NCBI GenBank assembly: GCA_900555735.1
Contig: USMI01000002.1
Coordinates: forward strand, 1-51,759
Direction of reading: 5' to 3'
From: an uncultured Eubacteriales bacterium
Lineage (GTDB): Bacteria; Bacillota; Clostridia; Oscillospirales; Oscillospiraceae
Length of the DNA: 51,759 bases
Shown: positions 38,399 to 46,607 of the stretch, piece after piece
How the letters are laid out: each line of letters opens with the position of its first letter
Position numbering within the stretch: position 1 is the stretch's first letter
Notes under the pieces: model-generated
The model's input: the letters and a program-made list of their open reading frames with translations, nothing else
Databases searched by the model: none
Told to the model about the DNA's origin: nothing
Position numbers and translations under genes: made by a program

Positions 38399-40063
38399 AT
38401 GAAACGAACCAAACGACTATTATCGCTGGTGCTGGCGCTGGCCGTGGTGCTGACTACGGCAGGCTGCGGCACGGTGGAGCCGGACAGAATGACCGTCCGC
38501 GCCGCGCTGGTGGACGCGCCCATCACGCTGGACCCCGCCCGCGCCTTTACGGAAACGGAAAAAACCGTGGCCGCCAACCTGTACGAAAACCTGATGAAGC
38601 AGACGCTGACCGGTATTGCCGCCGGTCAGGCCGCCAGCTATGAGTATACCGACAACATGGACGGAACGGAGACCTACTCCTTCACCCTCCGCAACGATAT
38701 CTACTGGTCGGACGGCAAGAAGGTCACGGCTCATGACTTCGTGTACGCATGGCAGCGTCTGGTGGATCCGGAGACCAAGTCTCCCCACGCCTCCATTCTG
38801 AACATGGTGGCCGGTTATGCCGATGCTGTGGCGGGCGATCCTGCCGCGCTGCAGGTCCGGGCAGCCGACGACCGCACCTTTGTGGTGACCATCAGCGGCC
38901 ACTGCTCCTACTTCCTGTCGGTGGTGTGTACGGCGGTATGCACCATGCCGGTGCGGGCGGATGTGGCCGGTACGGCGGACGCGGCGGACGACAGCGCAGA
39001 TGTCCAGAGCGCGGATGCTGCGGAGCCAGAGCCGCTGCCGGACTGGTCCATGGACGCGGCTACCCTGCTGACCAACGGCCCCTACGCCGTCAGCCGTATG
39101 ACCGATGAGGGCGTGTCGCTGACGCAGACGGACAAGTATTATGACGCCAAACGGCTGGGCCCGGACGAGATCGACTTCGTCTACGCCGCCGATACGGAAG
39201 CGGCCATGGCGCTGTATGACAGCGGCGACGTGGACTTCGTGCTGGACGCCGGCGAGGCCGAGGGCGCGGTGGAGGCTTCTGCCGCCGCCGTCAGCACCGT
39301 GCTCATCAACCAGATGGCCACCAGTCTCAGCGACTCCATGCGAACCGCCATGTCCATGGTCATTGACCGCGGCGCGCTGGCGGAGCTGGCCGGCGAATCC
39401 GGCGAGGTGTACCGCGCGGCGGACGGTCTGATCCCCTACGGCATCGTCACCTCCGAGGGCAAATCCTTCCGCGAGGTCAACGGCGCGGTGATCGACAACG
39501 ACGCCGAGCAGTACGACGCCCGCTGTCAGGCGGCGGCGGAGCTGCTGAGCCGCGCCGGGTATACGCCCACGATGCTGGAGCGCATGAGTCCGGTAACGCT
39601 GCTGTACGAAAGCACCGGCAGCAATGCCAAGATCGCGCAGGCGCTGCAATCCGTCTGGCAGGATAAGCTGGGCATCCGCATCTCCGTCCGGGGCGTTTCG
39701 CCGGAGGAGATGATGACCACCCTGCGAAACGGCGAGTTCTCGCTGGCGCTGACGAATGTCAGCGGTGACCGCAACACGGCGCTGAGCTATCTGAACCGCT
39801 TCAGCAGCAGCCAGCAGGAAAATTACGGCCAGTTCTATTCCAACGCCTACGATATCCTGATCCGCACGGCGGCCAACTCCAGCAGCGACGAGGCCCGCGA
39901 CGCCTATCTGGCAGACGCGGAGAAGATGCTGCTGGACAGCGGCTATGTGATCCCCCTGTATAACGAGACCTATACATGGCTCCTGCGGGACACGCTGACC
40001 GGCATCCAGACCGACGGCATGGGCGTTTACTACTTCCAGCATGTGGTAAAGGCCGCTTCCTGA
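38399..40063 (+). CDS. Peptide ABC transporter substrate-binding lipoprotein
   Basis: A 554-aa extracellular lipoprotein of solute-binding family 5. The signal peptide ends TTAGC with lipidated Cys21. SYEYTDNMDGTETYSFTLRN, then DIYWSDGKKVTAHDFVYAWQ and LVDPETKSPHAS are the family signature, as in OppA. An Ala/Asp-rich insertion (about residues 188-212) separates subdomains. No permease or ATPase gene is adjacent, so it is an orphan binding protein. The ATG follows TGAAAGGAGCATTCC. Confidence 0.9.
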   Translation: MKRTKRLLSLVLALAVVLTTAGCGTVEPDRMTVRAALVDAPITLDPARAFTETEKTVAANLYENLMKQTLTGIAAGQAASYEYTDNMDGTETYSFTLRNDIYWSDGKKVTAHDFVYAWQRLVDPETKSPHASILNMVAGYADAVAGDPAALQVRAADDRTFVVTISGHCSYFLSVVCTAVCTMPVRADVAGTADAADDSADVQSADAAEPEPLPDWSMDAATLLTNGPYAVSRMTDEGVSLTQTDKYYDAKRLGPDEIDFVYAADTEAAMALYDSGDVDFVLDAGEAEGAVEASAAAVSTVLINQMATSLSDSMRTAMSMVIDRGALAELAGESGEVYRAADGLIPYGIVTSEGKSFREVNGAVIDNDAEQYDARCQAAAELLSRAGYTPTMLERMSPVTLLYESTGSNAKIAQALQSVWQDKLGIRISVRGVSPEEMMTTLRNGEFSLALTNVSGDRNTALSYLNRFSSSQQENYGQFYSNAYDILIRTAANSSSDEARDAYLADAEKMLLDSGYVIPLYNETYTWLLRDTLTGIQTDGMGVYYFQHVVKAAS

Positions 40064-40074
40064 ATCCCATAATG

Positions 40075-40120
40075 AAGATAAAGAAAGTCTCAGGCAACCG
40101 CCTGAGACTTTCTTTATCTT
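40075..40120. terminator. Bidirectional terminator between binding-protein and GH13 genes
   Basis: A perfect 21-bp stem (40075-40095 with 40100-40120, loop AACC). Its T-rich right arm (CTTTCTTTATCTT) and the mirrored A-rich left arm serve both convergent genes. It overlaps the GH13 stop codon (40119-40121). Confidence 0.88.
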
Positions 40121-41768
40121 ATTCTTCAAACAGATACACCCTTGTCTCATAGGGCCTTGTGCGGAAGGGCCGGGCCGGATCGTCCACCGGGTAATTCTGC
40201 AGCACCAGCTGGCCCTGTGCAAGATCGTACCCTTTAGGCGGCGTCACTGTCAGGGGCCGCTCGGCGAAGGAGCAGATCACCAACAGCCGCTGCCCCTTCA
40301 TTTCCCGGGTATACATGTAAAGACTTCCCGCCAGCGGGCAGCAGTCGCGGTACTTCCCTCCCCGCACCACCGGCAGACGCTTGCGCAGGGCGATGGCCTT
40401 ACGGTAGAAATTCAGCAGCGAATCGGGATCGTCCTCCTGTGCCGCCACATTGACGGCGTGATAGTTGGTGTTCACATAGAACCACGGCTTTCCGTCGGTA
40501 AAGCCCGCGTTGGCGGTATCGTCCCACTGCATGGGGGTGCGGGCGCTGTCACGGCTGCCCAGCCACAGCCACCGCAGCCGCACCTTCTCCGGCAGATTGG
40601 GCATGAAATTGCGGCTCTGGACATCCTCATACATATCCGTATGGACGGGCCGCCAGTTGGTCATGCCGATCTCCTGCCCCTGATAGACAAAGGGCGTGCC
40701 CTGCTGGAAGAGATACGCCGCCGCCAGCGCCTTGCCGCTCTCGGTGCGGTACTCCTCGCTGCCGTAGCGGGAGATGACGCGGGGGTGGTCGTGATTTTCC
40801 AGATACAGCATGTTCCACGCCTTGCCCCGCAGCTTCCGCTGCCACAGATCCCACACCCGCTTCAGCCGCCGCAGAGAGAAGGCCGTGTGGGCGTAGTCGG
40901 TATACAGGCAGTCGGCGCACATGCTCTGGAACTGGATCATCATGTCCATCTGGCCCCGCTTCTCGTCGATGTATTTCAGGGCCTGACGGGGGCTGACCAT
41001 GGGGGCCTCCGCCAGCGTCACGCAGTTATAGTGATCCAGCACGTCCCGCTTGAACTCCTCCAAATACTCGTGGACACGCGGGCCGTGGTTATAGTGGCGG
41101 ATGCCCCGGGCGGCAGGCATCAGCCGGTCGTCCGGCAGGCCGTCCTTCTTGGAGATAAAGGTGATGACGTCCTCACGGAAGCCGTCCACACCCAGATCCA
41201 GCCAAAACCGCAGGATATCCTTTACCTCCTGCCGCACCAGCGGGTTATCCATGTTCAGATCCGGCTGCTTCACGGCGAACAGGTGCAGGTAGTACTCCTG
41301 CCGCAGCTCGTCCCACTGCCACGCCTTCCCCTCGAACACGCTGTCCCAGTTGTTGGGCAGGTCGCCGCTGGGCTTCTCCTTCCGCCAGATGTAGTAATCG
41401 GTGTAGGGCGCGATGCGGCGGCGGGACTTCTGGAACCACTCGTGCTCGTCGCTGGTGTGGTTCACCACCAGATCCATAATGACCTTCATGCCCCGCTGAT
41501 GGGCGCCCTCCAGCACCTTTTTGAACCATTCCATGCCGCCGAACTCCGGCGCGATGTCCCGGTAATCGGAGATATCGTACCCGCAGTCCGCCCCCGGTGA
41601 GGGATACAGCGGCGAGAACCAGATGCCGTCCATGCCCAGACTTTTGATATAGTCCAGCTTTTCGTACACGCCCTGTAAGTCGCCCATGCCGTCGCCGTCG
41701 CCGTCCTTGAAGCTGCGCGGCCAGATCTGATAGAACACCATGTCCTTATACCAGCGGTCACGTCCCAT
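40119..41768 (-). CDS. GH13 alpha-glucosidase (oligo-1,6-glucosidase type)
   Basis: A 549-aa glycoside hydrolase hydrolysing alpha-glucosidic bonds. Conserved regions are MDLVVNHTSDEHEWF (about residues 94-108), GVDGFREDVITFISK (nucleophile Asp), VTLAEAPMVSP (acid/base Glu) and YLENHDHPRVISRYG (transition-state Asp). No signal peptide is present, so it acts in the cytoplasm on imported oligosaccharides. I prefer ATG at 41768, which has GGGG eight bases upstream, over a GTG at 41777. The promoter is embedded in the hairpin that ends copA. Confidence 0.93.
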   Translation of the reverse strand: MGRDRWYKDMVFYQIWPRSFKDGDGDGMGDLQGVYEKLDYIKSLGMDGIWFSPLYPSPGADCGYDISDYRDIAPEFGGMEWFKKVLEGAHQRGMKVIMDLVVNHTSDEHEWFQKSRRRIAPYTDYYIWRKEKPSGDLPNNWDSVFEGKAWQWDELRQEYYLHLFAVKQPDLNMDNPLVRQEVKDILRFWLDLGVDGFREDVITFISKKDGLPDDRLMPAARGIRHYNHGPRVHEYLEEFKRDVLDHYNCVTLAEAPMVSPRQALKYIDEKRGQMDMMIQFQSMCADCLYTDYAHTAFSLRRLKRVWDLWQRKLRGKAWNMLYLENHDHPRVISRYGSEEYRTESGKALAAAYLFQQGTPFVYQGQEIGMTNWRPVHTDMYEDVQSRNFMPNLPEKVRLRWLWLGSRDSARTPMQWDDTANAGFTDGKPWFYVNTNYHAVNVAAQEDDPDSLLNFYRKAIALRKRLPVVRGGKYRDCCPLAGSLYMYTREMKGQRLLVICSFAERPLTVTPPKGYDLAQGQLVLQNYPVDDPARPFRTRPYETRVYLFEE

Positions 41769-41797
41769 ATGCTGCACCCCTTTTCGTATTTTTCTCC

Positions 41798-41841
41798 ATT
41801 ATAGCGCAAGAGCGGCGGCCTTGCAAGGCCGCCGCTCTTGC
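41798..41841 (-). promoter_or_regulatory. GH13 promoter overlapping a 15-bp hairpin at the end of copA
   Basis: A perfect 15-bp stem (41806-41820 with 41827-41841, loop TTGCAA) follows copA. On the same strand TTGCAA at 41821-41826, a 17-base spacer and TATAAT at 41798-41803 form a sigma-A promoter for the GH13 gene. The hairpin loop is therefore also the -35 element. Confidence 0.65.
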
Positions 41842-41851
41842 AGCGTGTGAT

Positions 41852-42052
41852 TTACTGAATGCCCCTGACGGTATAGCCCGCCCCGGTAACGGCGGCGCGG
41901 ATGGCCTCGTCGGTCACGTCGCCCTCTACCACGGCGGTGCCGGAAGTCAGATCAACGGTGGCCTTCACGCCGGGCAGGGCGGTCAAAGCCTTTTCCACAT
42001 GGGCCACACAGTGGGCGCACATCATGCCTTCGATGGTCACGGTCTTTTTCAT
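41852..42052 (-). CDS. copZ: CopZ-like copper chaperone from an internal start within copA
   Basis: Inside copA and in the same frame, an ATG at 42052 begins MKKTVTIEGMMCAHCVAHVE, a complete 66-aa copper chaperone. Eight bases upstream stands GAGGAGG (complement of 42061-42067), a near-perfect ribosome binding site that has no reason to be conserved as coding sequence (it encodes SNEEEP). The likely outcome is two products, a full-length ATPase with a tethered domain and a free chaperone. Alternatively the fusion arose by loss of a stop codon between copA and copZ, leaving the old start signal behind. Confidence 0.6.
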   Translation of the reverse strand: MKKTVTIEGMMCAHCVAHVEKALTALPGVKATVDLTSGTAVVEGDVTDEAIRAAVTGAGYTVRGIQ

Positions 42053-44347
42053 AGTCGGTTCCTCCTCATTGGATTCGGTATTATGTTCCGCCGCGGACGG
42101 CGCGGCATGGGATACAGCTTTCAGCCGGGGCTTCCACAGCCGCAGGCGCAGGGCGTTGGACACCACACACACACTGCTGAGGGACATGCAGGCGGCGGCG
42201 ATCATGGGGTTCAGCAGCAGGCCCAGCGCCGGGTACAGCACGCCCGCCGCCACGGGGATGCCCACGCTATTATAGAAGAAGGCCCAGAACAGGTTCTGAC
42301 GGATGTTCCGCAGCACGGCGCGGCTCAGCTCAGCGGCGGAGGCCACGTCGGCAAGGCTGCTCTTCATCAGCACAATATCCGCCGACTCGATGGCGATATC
42401 GGTGCCCGCGCCGATGGCAAGGCCCACGTCCGCCTGCACCAGCGCCGGGGCGTCGTTGATGCCGTCGCCCACCATAGCCACCAGCTGGCCCTCCTTCTGG
42501 AGCTTCTCCACACAGGCGGCCTTATCCTGCGGCAGCACCTGCGAGATCACCTGATCCACTCCCACCTGACGGGCGATGGCGTTGGCGGTCTGGGCGTTGT
42601 CGCCGGTCAGCAGCACCACACGGCAGCCGCTCTGCTTCAAGGCGGCGATGGCGGCGGCGCTGTCGGGCTTCACCGTGTCGGCCACGGCAATCACGCCCAG
42701 TGCACGGCCCGCCTCGGCAAAGTACAGCACCGTCTTGCCGTCCTCCGCCCACGCGGCAGCCTGCTGCGCAAAGGCGGCGATATCCACGCCCTTGCTTTCC
42801 ATATACGGTGCGTTTCCGGCAAAAATAGTCTTATCGTGCAGCTTCGCCTGCACACCGCCGCCGGGAACGGCGGTGAAATCCGTCACATCGCACAGGGGGA
42901 TGCGCCGCTCCTGCGCCGCCTCGGTGACGGCGCGGCTGAGGGGGTGCTCGCTGGGCTGCTCCACGCTGGCCGCCACGCAGAGAAGCTCCTCCTCGGTGAC
43001 ACCCTCCGCGGCAAAGCAGTCGGTGAGCCGGGGCTTGCCCTCGGTGACGGTGCCGGTCTTATCCAGCACTACCGTATTCACACGGCCCATCAGCTCCAGC
43101 GACTGAGCGGATTTAATGAGGATACCGTTCTCCGCCGCCTTACCGGTACCCACCATGATGGCCACGGGAGTGGCAAGGCCCAGCGCGCAGGGGCAGGAGA
43201 TCACCAGCACGGCGATGCCCACTGACAGGCAGAACTGCACGCTCTGCCCGCCCACGAAGGCCCACAGCAGCGCCGCCACCAGCGCGATGGACATGACCAC
43301 CGGCACGAACACGCCGCTGATCTTGTCGGCCAGACGGGAGATGGGGGCCTTACTGGAGGATGCCTCCTCCATCAGCTTCACGATCTGGGACAGAGTGGTG
43401 TCGTCGCCCACGCGGGTGGCCTCCAGCTCCAGATAGCCGCTCTGGTTCACGGTGGCGGAGGTAACGGTGTCGCCCACGGTCTTTTCCACCGGCAGGCTCT
43501 CGCCGGTGATGGCGGACTCGTCCACCGAGCCGCTGCCGGACACCACCACGCCATCCACGGGGATCTTGCCGCCCTGACGCACCACCACGATGTCGCCCTT
43601 ACGGATGTCCTCCGCCGCCACCGTGACCTCCACGCCGTTGCGCTTGACAACGGCGCTGTCGGGAGCCAGCGCCAGCAGCGCGGAGATGGCGTCGGTCGTC
43701 TTGCCCTTGCTGCGCTCCTCCAGATATTTGCCCACGGTGACCAGCGCACAGATCATGCCCGCCGACTCGAAATACAGCTCCGGCATGCCGGACACCTGTC
43801 CGGCGGCAAGGCGCACCATCTCAATGAGACTATACAGCAGTCCCGCGCTGGCACCCAGCGCCACCAACGTGTCCATGTTGGGACTGCGGCGGAACAGCTG
43901 GGAGAAGCCCACCGTAAAATAGCTGCGGTTCAGGATCAGGATGGGTACGCAGAACACCATCTGTGATATGGCGTGGGTCAGGTGGCTGGCCGTGAGAAAG
44001 CCGGGCAGCGGCAGGCCCATCATGTGGCCCATACTGATATAAAACAGCGGCACAAGGCACACGATGGACCACACCAGACGGCGGCGCATCTTCACCAGCG
44101 CCTCGTCCTGCTCCTTGCGCACATCCTGCTTCACGTCGGCCGCCCGCTTCGCGCCGTAGCCGCCGCTCTCCACGGCGGAGATGATCTGCTCCGCCGTCAC
44201 CTTCTCCGGATCATAGTCCACCAGCATGGTGCCCAGCATCAGGTTCACCACCGCGCTGTTGACGCCGGGGAGCTGCCCCGCCGCCTTTTCCACATGGGCC
44301 GAGCATGCCGCGCAGGTCATGCCCGTTACCACAAATTTCTCCTGCAT
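41852..44347 (-). CDS. copA: Copper-exporting P-type ATPase with N- and C-terminal metal-binding domains
   Basis: An 831-aa P1B-type ATPase. The N-terminal heavy-metal-associated domain has GMTCAACSAHVEKA (C12 and C15). Membrane metal motif SCPCALGLATP, phosphorylation site DKTGTVTEGKP, ATP-binding HP in PSEHPLSRA and hinge VGDGINDAPALVQAD are all present. After the last membrane segments comes a linker with SNEEEPTM and a second complete domain, GMMCAHCVAHVEKALTALPG. This C-terminal domain is in effect a CopZ chaperone. An internal start for it is described separately. The gene is controlled with csoR, which lies 12 bases upstream. Confidence 0.93.
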   Translation of the reverse strand: MQEKFVVTGMTCAACSAHVEKAAGQLPGVNSAVVNLMLGTMLVDYDPEKVTAEQIISAVESGGYGAKRAADVKQDVRKEQDEALVKMRRRLVWSIVCLVPLFYISMGHMMGLPLPGFLTASHLTHAISQMVFCVPILILNRSYFTVGFSQLFRRSPNMDTLVALGASAGLLYSLIEMVRLAAGQVSGMPELYFESAGMICALVTVGKYLEERSKGKTTDAISALLALAPDSAVVKRNGVEVTVAAEDIRKGDIVVVRQGGKIPVDGVVVSGSGSVDESAITGESLPVEKTVGDTVTSATVNQSGYLELEATRVGDDTTLSQIVKLMEEASSSKAPISRLADKISGVFVPVVMSIALVAALLWAFVGGQSVQFCLSVGIAVLVISCPCALGLATPVAIMVGTGKAAENGILIKSAQSLELMGRVNTVVLDKTGTVTEGKPRLTDCFAAEGVTEEELLCVAASVEQPSEHPLSRAVTEAAQERRIPLCDVTDFTAVPGGGVQAKLHDKTIFAGNAPYMESKGVDIAAFAQQAAAWAEDGKTVLYFAEAGRALGVIAVADTVKPDSAAAIAALKQSGCRVVLLTGDNAQTANAIARQVGVDQVISQVLPQDKAACVEKLQKEGQLVAMVGDGINDAPALVQADVGLAIGAGTDIAIESADIVLMKSSLADVASAAELSRAVLRNIRQNLFWAFFYNSVGIPVAAGVLYPALGLLLNPMIAAACMSLSSVCVVSNALRLRLWKPRLKAVSHAAPSAAEHNTESNEEEPTMKKTVTIEGMMCAHCVAHVEKALTALPGVKATVDLTSGTAVVEGDVTDEAIRAAVTGAGYTVRGIQ

Positions 44348-44359
44348 AACGCCGCCTCC

Positions 44360-44656
44360 TTATTTCATCAGCTTTTGCAGCGTGGTCACCAGCTCGTCGA
44401 TGACCGCGTCATCCCCCTGACGGATGCCGTCCGCCACGCAGGTGCGGATATGGGTGGCCAGCAGCTCCTTGCTGAAGCTGTTCAGCGCCGCACTGACGGC
44501 AGACACCTGAATCAGGATATCGGGACAGTAGGCGTCCTTTTGCAGCATGTCCTTCAGGCCCCGCACCTGTCCCTCGATCCGGTTCAGGCGGTTCGTCAGG
44601 CGCTTCTGCTCCTCGTCGGAGCGGTGCTTGGTTTTCTGGCAATGGCAGCAGTCCAT
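44360..44656 (-). CDS. csoR: CsoR copper-sensing repressor
   Basis: A 98-aa all-helical repressor with the Cu(I) ligand set Cys44 (DAYCPD), His69 and Cys73 (ATHIRTC). The N-terminus adds a CCHC cluster (MDCCHCQKTKH). Copper binding releases it from DNA, derepressing copA. The start is ATG at 44656. Two operator-like palindromes and its promoter lie directly upstream. Confidence 0.93.
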   Translation of the reverse strand: MDCCHCQKTKHRSDEEQKRLTNRLNRIEGQVRGLKDMLQKDAYCPDILIQVSAVSAALNSFSKELLATHIRTCVADGIRQGDDAVIDELVTTLQKLMK

Positions 44657-44661
44657 ATCGT

Positions 44662-44721
44662 ATACCTCCCAGGGGTATTATTGGATGGTGGCATTATATA
44701 CCCCCCAAGGGTATTTGTCAA
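44662..44721 (-). promoter_or_regulatory. csoR-copA promoter with two CsoR operators
   Basis: On the minus strand TTGACA (44716-44721), 17-base spacer, TATAAT (44693-44698). Palindromes ATACCCCCCAAGGGTAT (44698-44714, filling the spacer) and ATACCTCCCAGGGGTAT (44662-44678, just before the start codon) match the G/C-tract CsoR box flanked by TA-rich ends. The -35 overlaps the spoVAE stop codon. Confidence 0.88.
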
Positions 44722-45074
44722 CGTTTTTCTTTGGGCTTGCACAAAAGGGCCATCAAGAGGCCGAATACCACCGCCGCGGCGATGCCGCCGGCCGTGGCGG
44801 TCAGGCCGCCGGTGATAACGCCCAGCAGGCCCTGCTCCCCTACCGCCTTTGCCACGCCCTTGGCCAGCGAGTAGCCGAAGCCGGTCAGCGGCACGGTGGC
44901 GCCTGCCCCGGCCCAATCCACCAGCGGCTGATACAGACCCACCGCCTGCAAGACAACGCCCGCCACCACATAGCCCGTCAGAATACGGGCCGGGGTCAGC
45001 TTGGTCAGGTCGATGAGCACCTGTCCGATCAGGCACAGCAAGCCTCCGCAGAGGAAACACCATACATAGTCCAT
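44718..45074 (-). CDS. spoVAE: Stage V sporulation protein AE
   Basis: A 118-aa membrane protein with about three hydrophobic segments. MDYVWCFLCGGLLCLIGQVL, LTPARILTGYVVAGVVL and the segment starting VFGLLMALLCKPKEKR are typical of SpoVAE. With SpoVAC and SpoVAD it forms the channel for dipicolinic acid uptake into the forespore and release at germination. The ATG at 45074 follows AAGGAGGACGAA, ten bases after spoVAD. No spoVAC is adjacent. Confidence 0.9.
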   Translation of the reverse strand: MDYVWCFLCGGLLCLIGQVLIDLTKLTPARILTGYVVAGVVLQAVGLYQPLVDWAGAGATVPLTGFGYSLAKGVAKAVGEQGLLGVITGGLTATAGGIAAAVVFGLLMALLCKPKEKR

Positions 45075-45084
45075 TTCGTCCTCC

Positions 45085-46098
45085 TTATCGCTCCGCCGAC
45101 AGCACCACCGCGTGGCACACCGCCGGCATGGTCTCCTTCTGAAATACCGTGGTGGGACTTTGCAGCGCACCGGTGGGTGCAAAGATCATCCGCTTCCACC
45201 GGCGACTCTTCAAGCCCGGCAGCAGATAGGCACACAGCACCGAGGCGCTGCATCCCGCGCCGGAGCCGCCGGCGTGCATGTCCTGCTTCTGCCGGTCAAA
45301 CAGCAGCAGCCCGCAGTCGGTATAGCGGCTGTCCATGTCAAAGCCGTCCCGGGCCATCAAATCCTTCACCACACTGTGGCCGACAGCGCCCAGATCGCCG
45401 GTAACGATCAGGTCATAATCCTGCGGCGTGGTGTGGGTGTCCCGGAACAGGGCCTCCAGCGTGTCGATGGCCGCCGGAGCCATGGCTCCGCCCATGTTGC
45501 ACTCGTCATTGACACCCATGTCCACCACCCGGCCCATGGTGGCATGGGTGAGATACGGCCCGTCGCCGGTGCGGCCCAGCACGCAGCAGCCGGAGGCGGT
45601 GGCCGTCCACTGGGCGGTGGGGCACCGCTGGGAGCCGTAGGGCAGCGGCATGCGGTACTGCCGCTCCGCCGTGCAGTAGTGGGAGGAGGTCGTTACCGCC
45701 GCCACGTTGGCTGCGCCGCCCTGCAGCAGCATGGCCGCCAGAGAAAGCCCCTCCCCCATGGTGGCGCAGGCGGCATACAGGCCGCCCACGCTGAAGGGCT
45801 GGTTCCGCAGGGCAAAATTACTGGCGGCGCACTGGTTCAGCAGATCACCCGCCAGCACCAGATCCAGATCCCCCGCCTGCATGCCGCCCCGCTCCAGCGC
45901 ATGACCCATGGCCCGCTGCTGGAAGATGGACTCCGCCTTTTCCCAGCTGGCCTGGCCGCAGAAGGAATCCGTCTCGATCTCGTCAAAATAGCTGCCCAGC
46001 GGGCCCTGTCCCTCCAGCTTGCCGCCGATGCTGCCCCATGACAGCACGCTGACGCCGCCGGAAAACGCCACAGTCCGCCCGGTCCGATGCATTTCCAT
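45085..46098 (-). CDS. spoVAD: Stage V sporulation protein AD
   Basis: A 337-aa thiolase-fold protein of the usual SpoVAD length, which binds dipicolinic acid. Family stretches are FSGGVSVLSWGSIGGKLEGQ, AGDLLNQCAASNFALR, YAACATMGEGLSLAAM and TGDLGAVGHSVVKDLM. The start at 46098 follows GAGGTGAAGCGA; the upstream 54 in-frame codons are non-conserved. It and spoVAE form a two-gene unit behind a probable forespore promoter. Confidence 0.92.
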   Translation of the reverse strand: MEMHRTGRTVAFSGGVSVLSWGSIGGKLEGQGPLGSYFDEIETDSFCGQASWEKAESIFQQRAMGHALERGGMQAGDLDLVLAGDLLNQCAASNFALRNQPFSVGGLYAACATMGEGLSLAAMLLQGGAANVAAVTTSSHYCTAERQYRMPLPYGSQRCPTAQWTATASGCCVLGRTGDGPYLTHATMGRVVDMGVNDECNMGGAMAPAAIDTLEALFRDTHTTPQDYDLIVTGDLGAVGHSVVKDLMARDGFDMDSRYTDCGLLLFDRQKQDMHAGGSGAGCSASVLCAYLLPGLKSRRWKRMIFAPTGALQSPTTVFQKETMPAVCHAVVLSAER

Positions 46099-46122
46099 TC
46101 GCTTCACCTCGCATTTTTCCGG

Positions 46123-46151
46123 TAGTATGTGGAGACGGAAGGAAAATATGT
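46123..46151 (-). promoter_or_regulatory. Probable forespore (sigma-G type) promoter of spoVAD-spoVAE
   Basis: On the minus strand ACATA (46147-46151), a 17-base spacer and CATACTA (46123-46129). The -10 is a perfect sigma-F/sigma-G element, and the -35 deviates in its first base from G-x-A-T-A. The start codon is 25 bases downstream of the -10. Sigma-G control is known for spoVA genes. Confidence 0.65.
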
Positions 46152-46540
46152 GTTTGCTTGTTTCGCGCCGTTGCTGTGGCGGCGCGATGTGGGCATCACA
46201 CCCTGTGAAAAGCTCCGATGGACTTGCGTAGGGTAGGGTGACCACACCCCGCGCGTACAACGATTTGGTGTCTACCGTTGATGACGTGAGCGGCAGCGGC
46301 GCAAGAAGTAAGTCAATGCGTCACACGCAATGAAACCGACCGCGTCCTGTGAACGCGTGGTACAAAGCGCCAAATTAAAAAACACGGTATAGCGTGGGCG
46401 GATTCTTAAACCGCAGGTTTAAGCGGCCCTTTTGGACACTTTTGGGGCCGCGGCCAAAAGTGTCTCGCCCCGGAGGGCGAAATTTTTCCCGCACCGGAGC
46501 GCGAAACTCCCCCTAACACAAAACAGAAAATAACAAATTC
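46152..46540. other. Hairpin-rich intergenic region upstream of spoVAD and the HAD gene
   Basis: About 390 bases without a credible gene. It holds CTTAAACC-gca-GGTTTAAG (46405-46423), an 11-bp stem GACACTTTTGG with CCAAAAGTGTC (46435-46464, GC-rich loop) and CGCCC-cgga-GGGCG (46467-46479). The run of short, differently composed hairpins looks like degraded repeat or terminator material. Confidence 0.5.
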
Positions 46541-46569
46541 TTGCCATCTTCCCCTGTATGTGCTATTCT
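46541..46569 (+). promoter_or_regulatory. Sigma-A promoter for the HAD phosphatase operon
   Basis: TTGCCA (46541-46546), 17-base spacer, TATTCT (46564-46569), 38 bases before the start codon. It probably drives the closely spaced HAD, MFS, GDPD, rsmD, coaD and coiled-coil genes. Confidence 0.6.
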
Positions 46570-46607
46570 GTATACTGATATTTTATTGGTATGCAGGAGG
46601 CGGGGCC

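Noticed and set aside
38420..40222. Open frame of 600 aa on the minus strand opposite the peptide-binding lipoprotein
   Set aside because: It crosses the bidirectional terminator and mirrors a clearly assigned gene.
42000..43225. Open frame of 408 aa on the plus strand opposite copA
   Set aside because: It is an antisense frame of a P-type ATPase with all motifs present on the minus strand.
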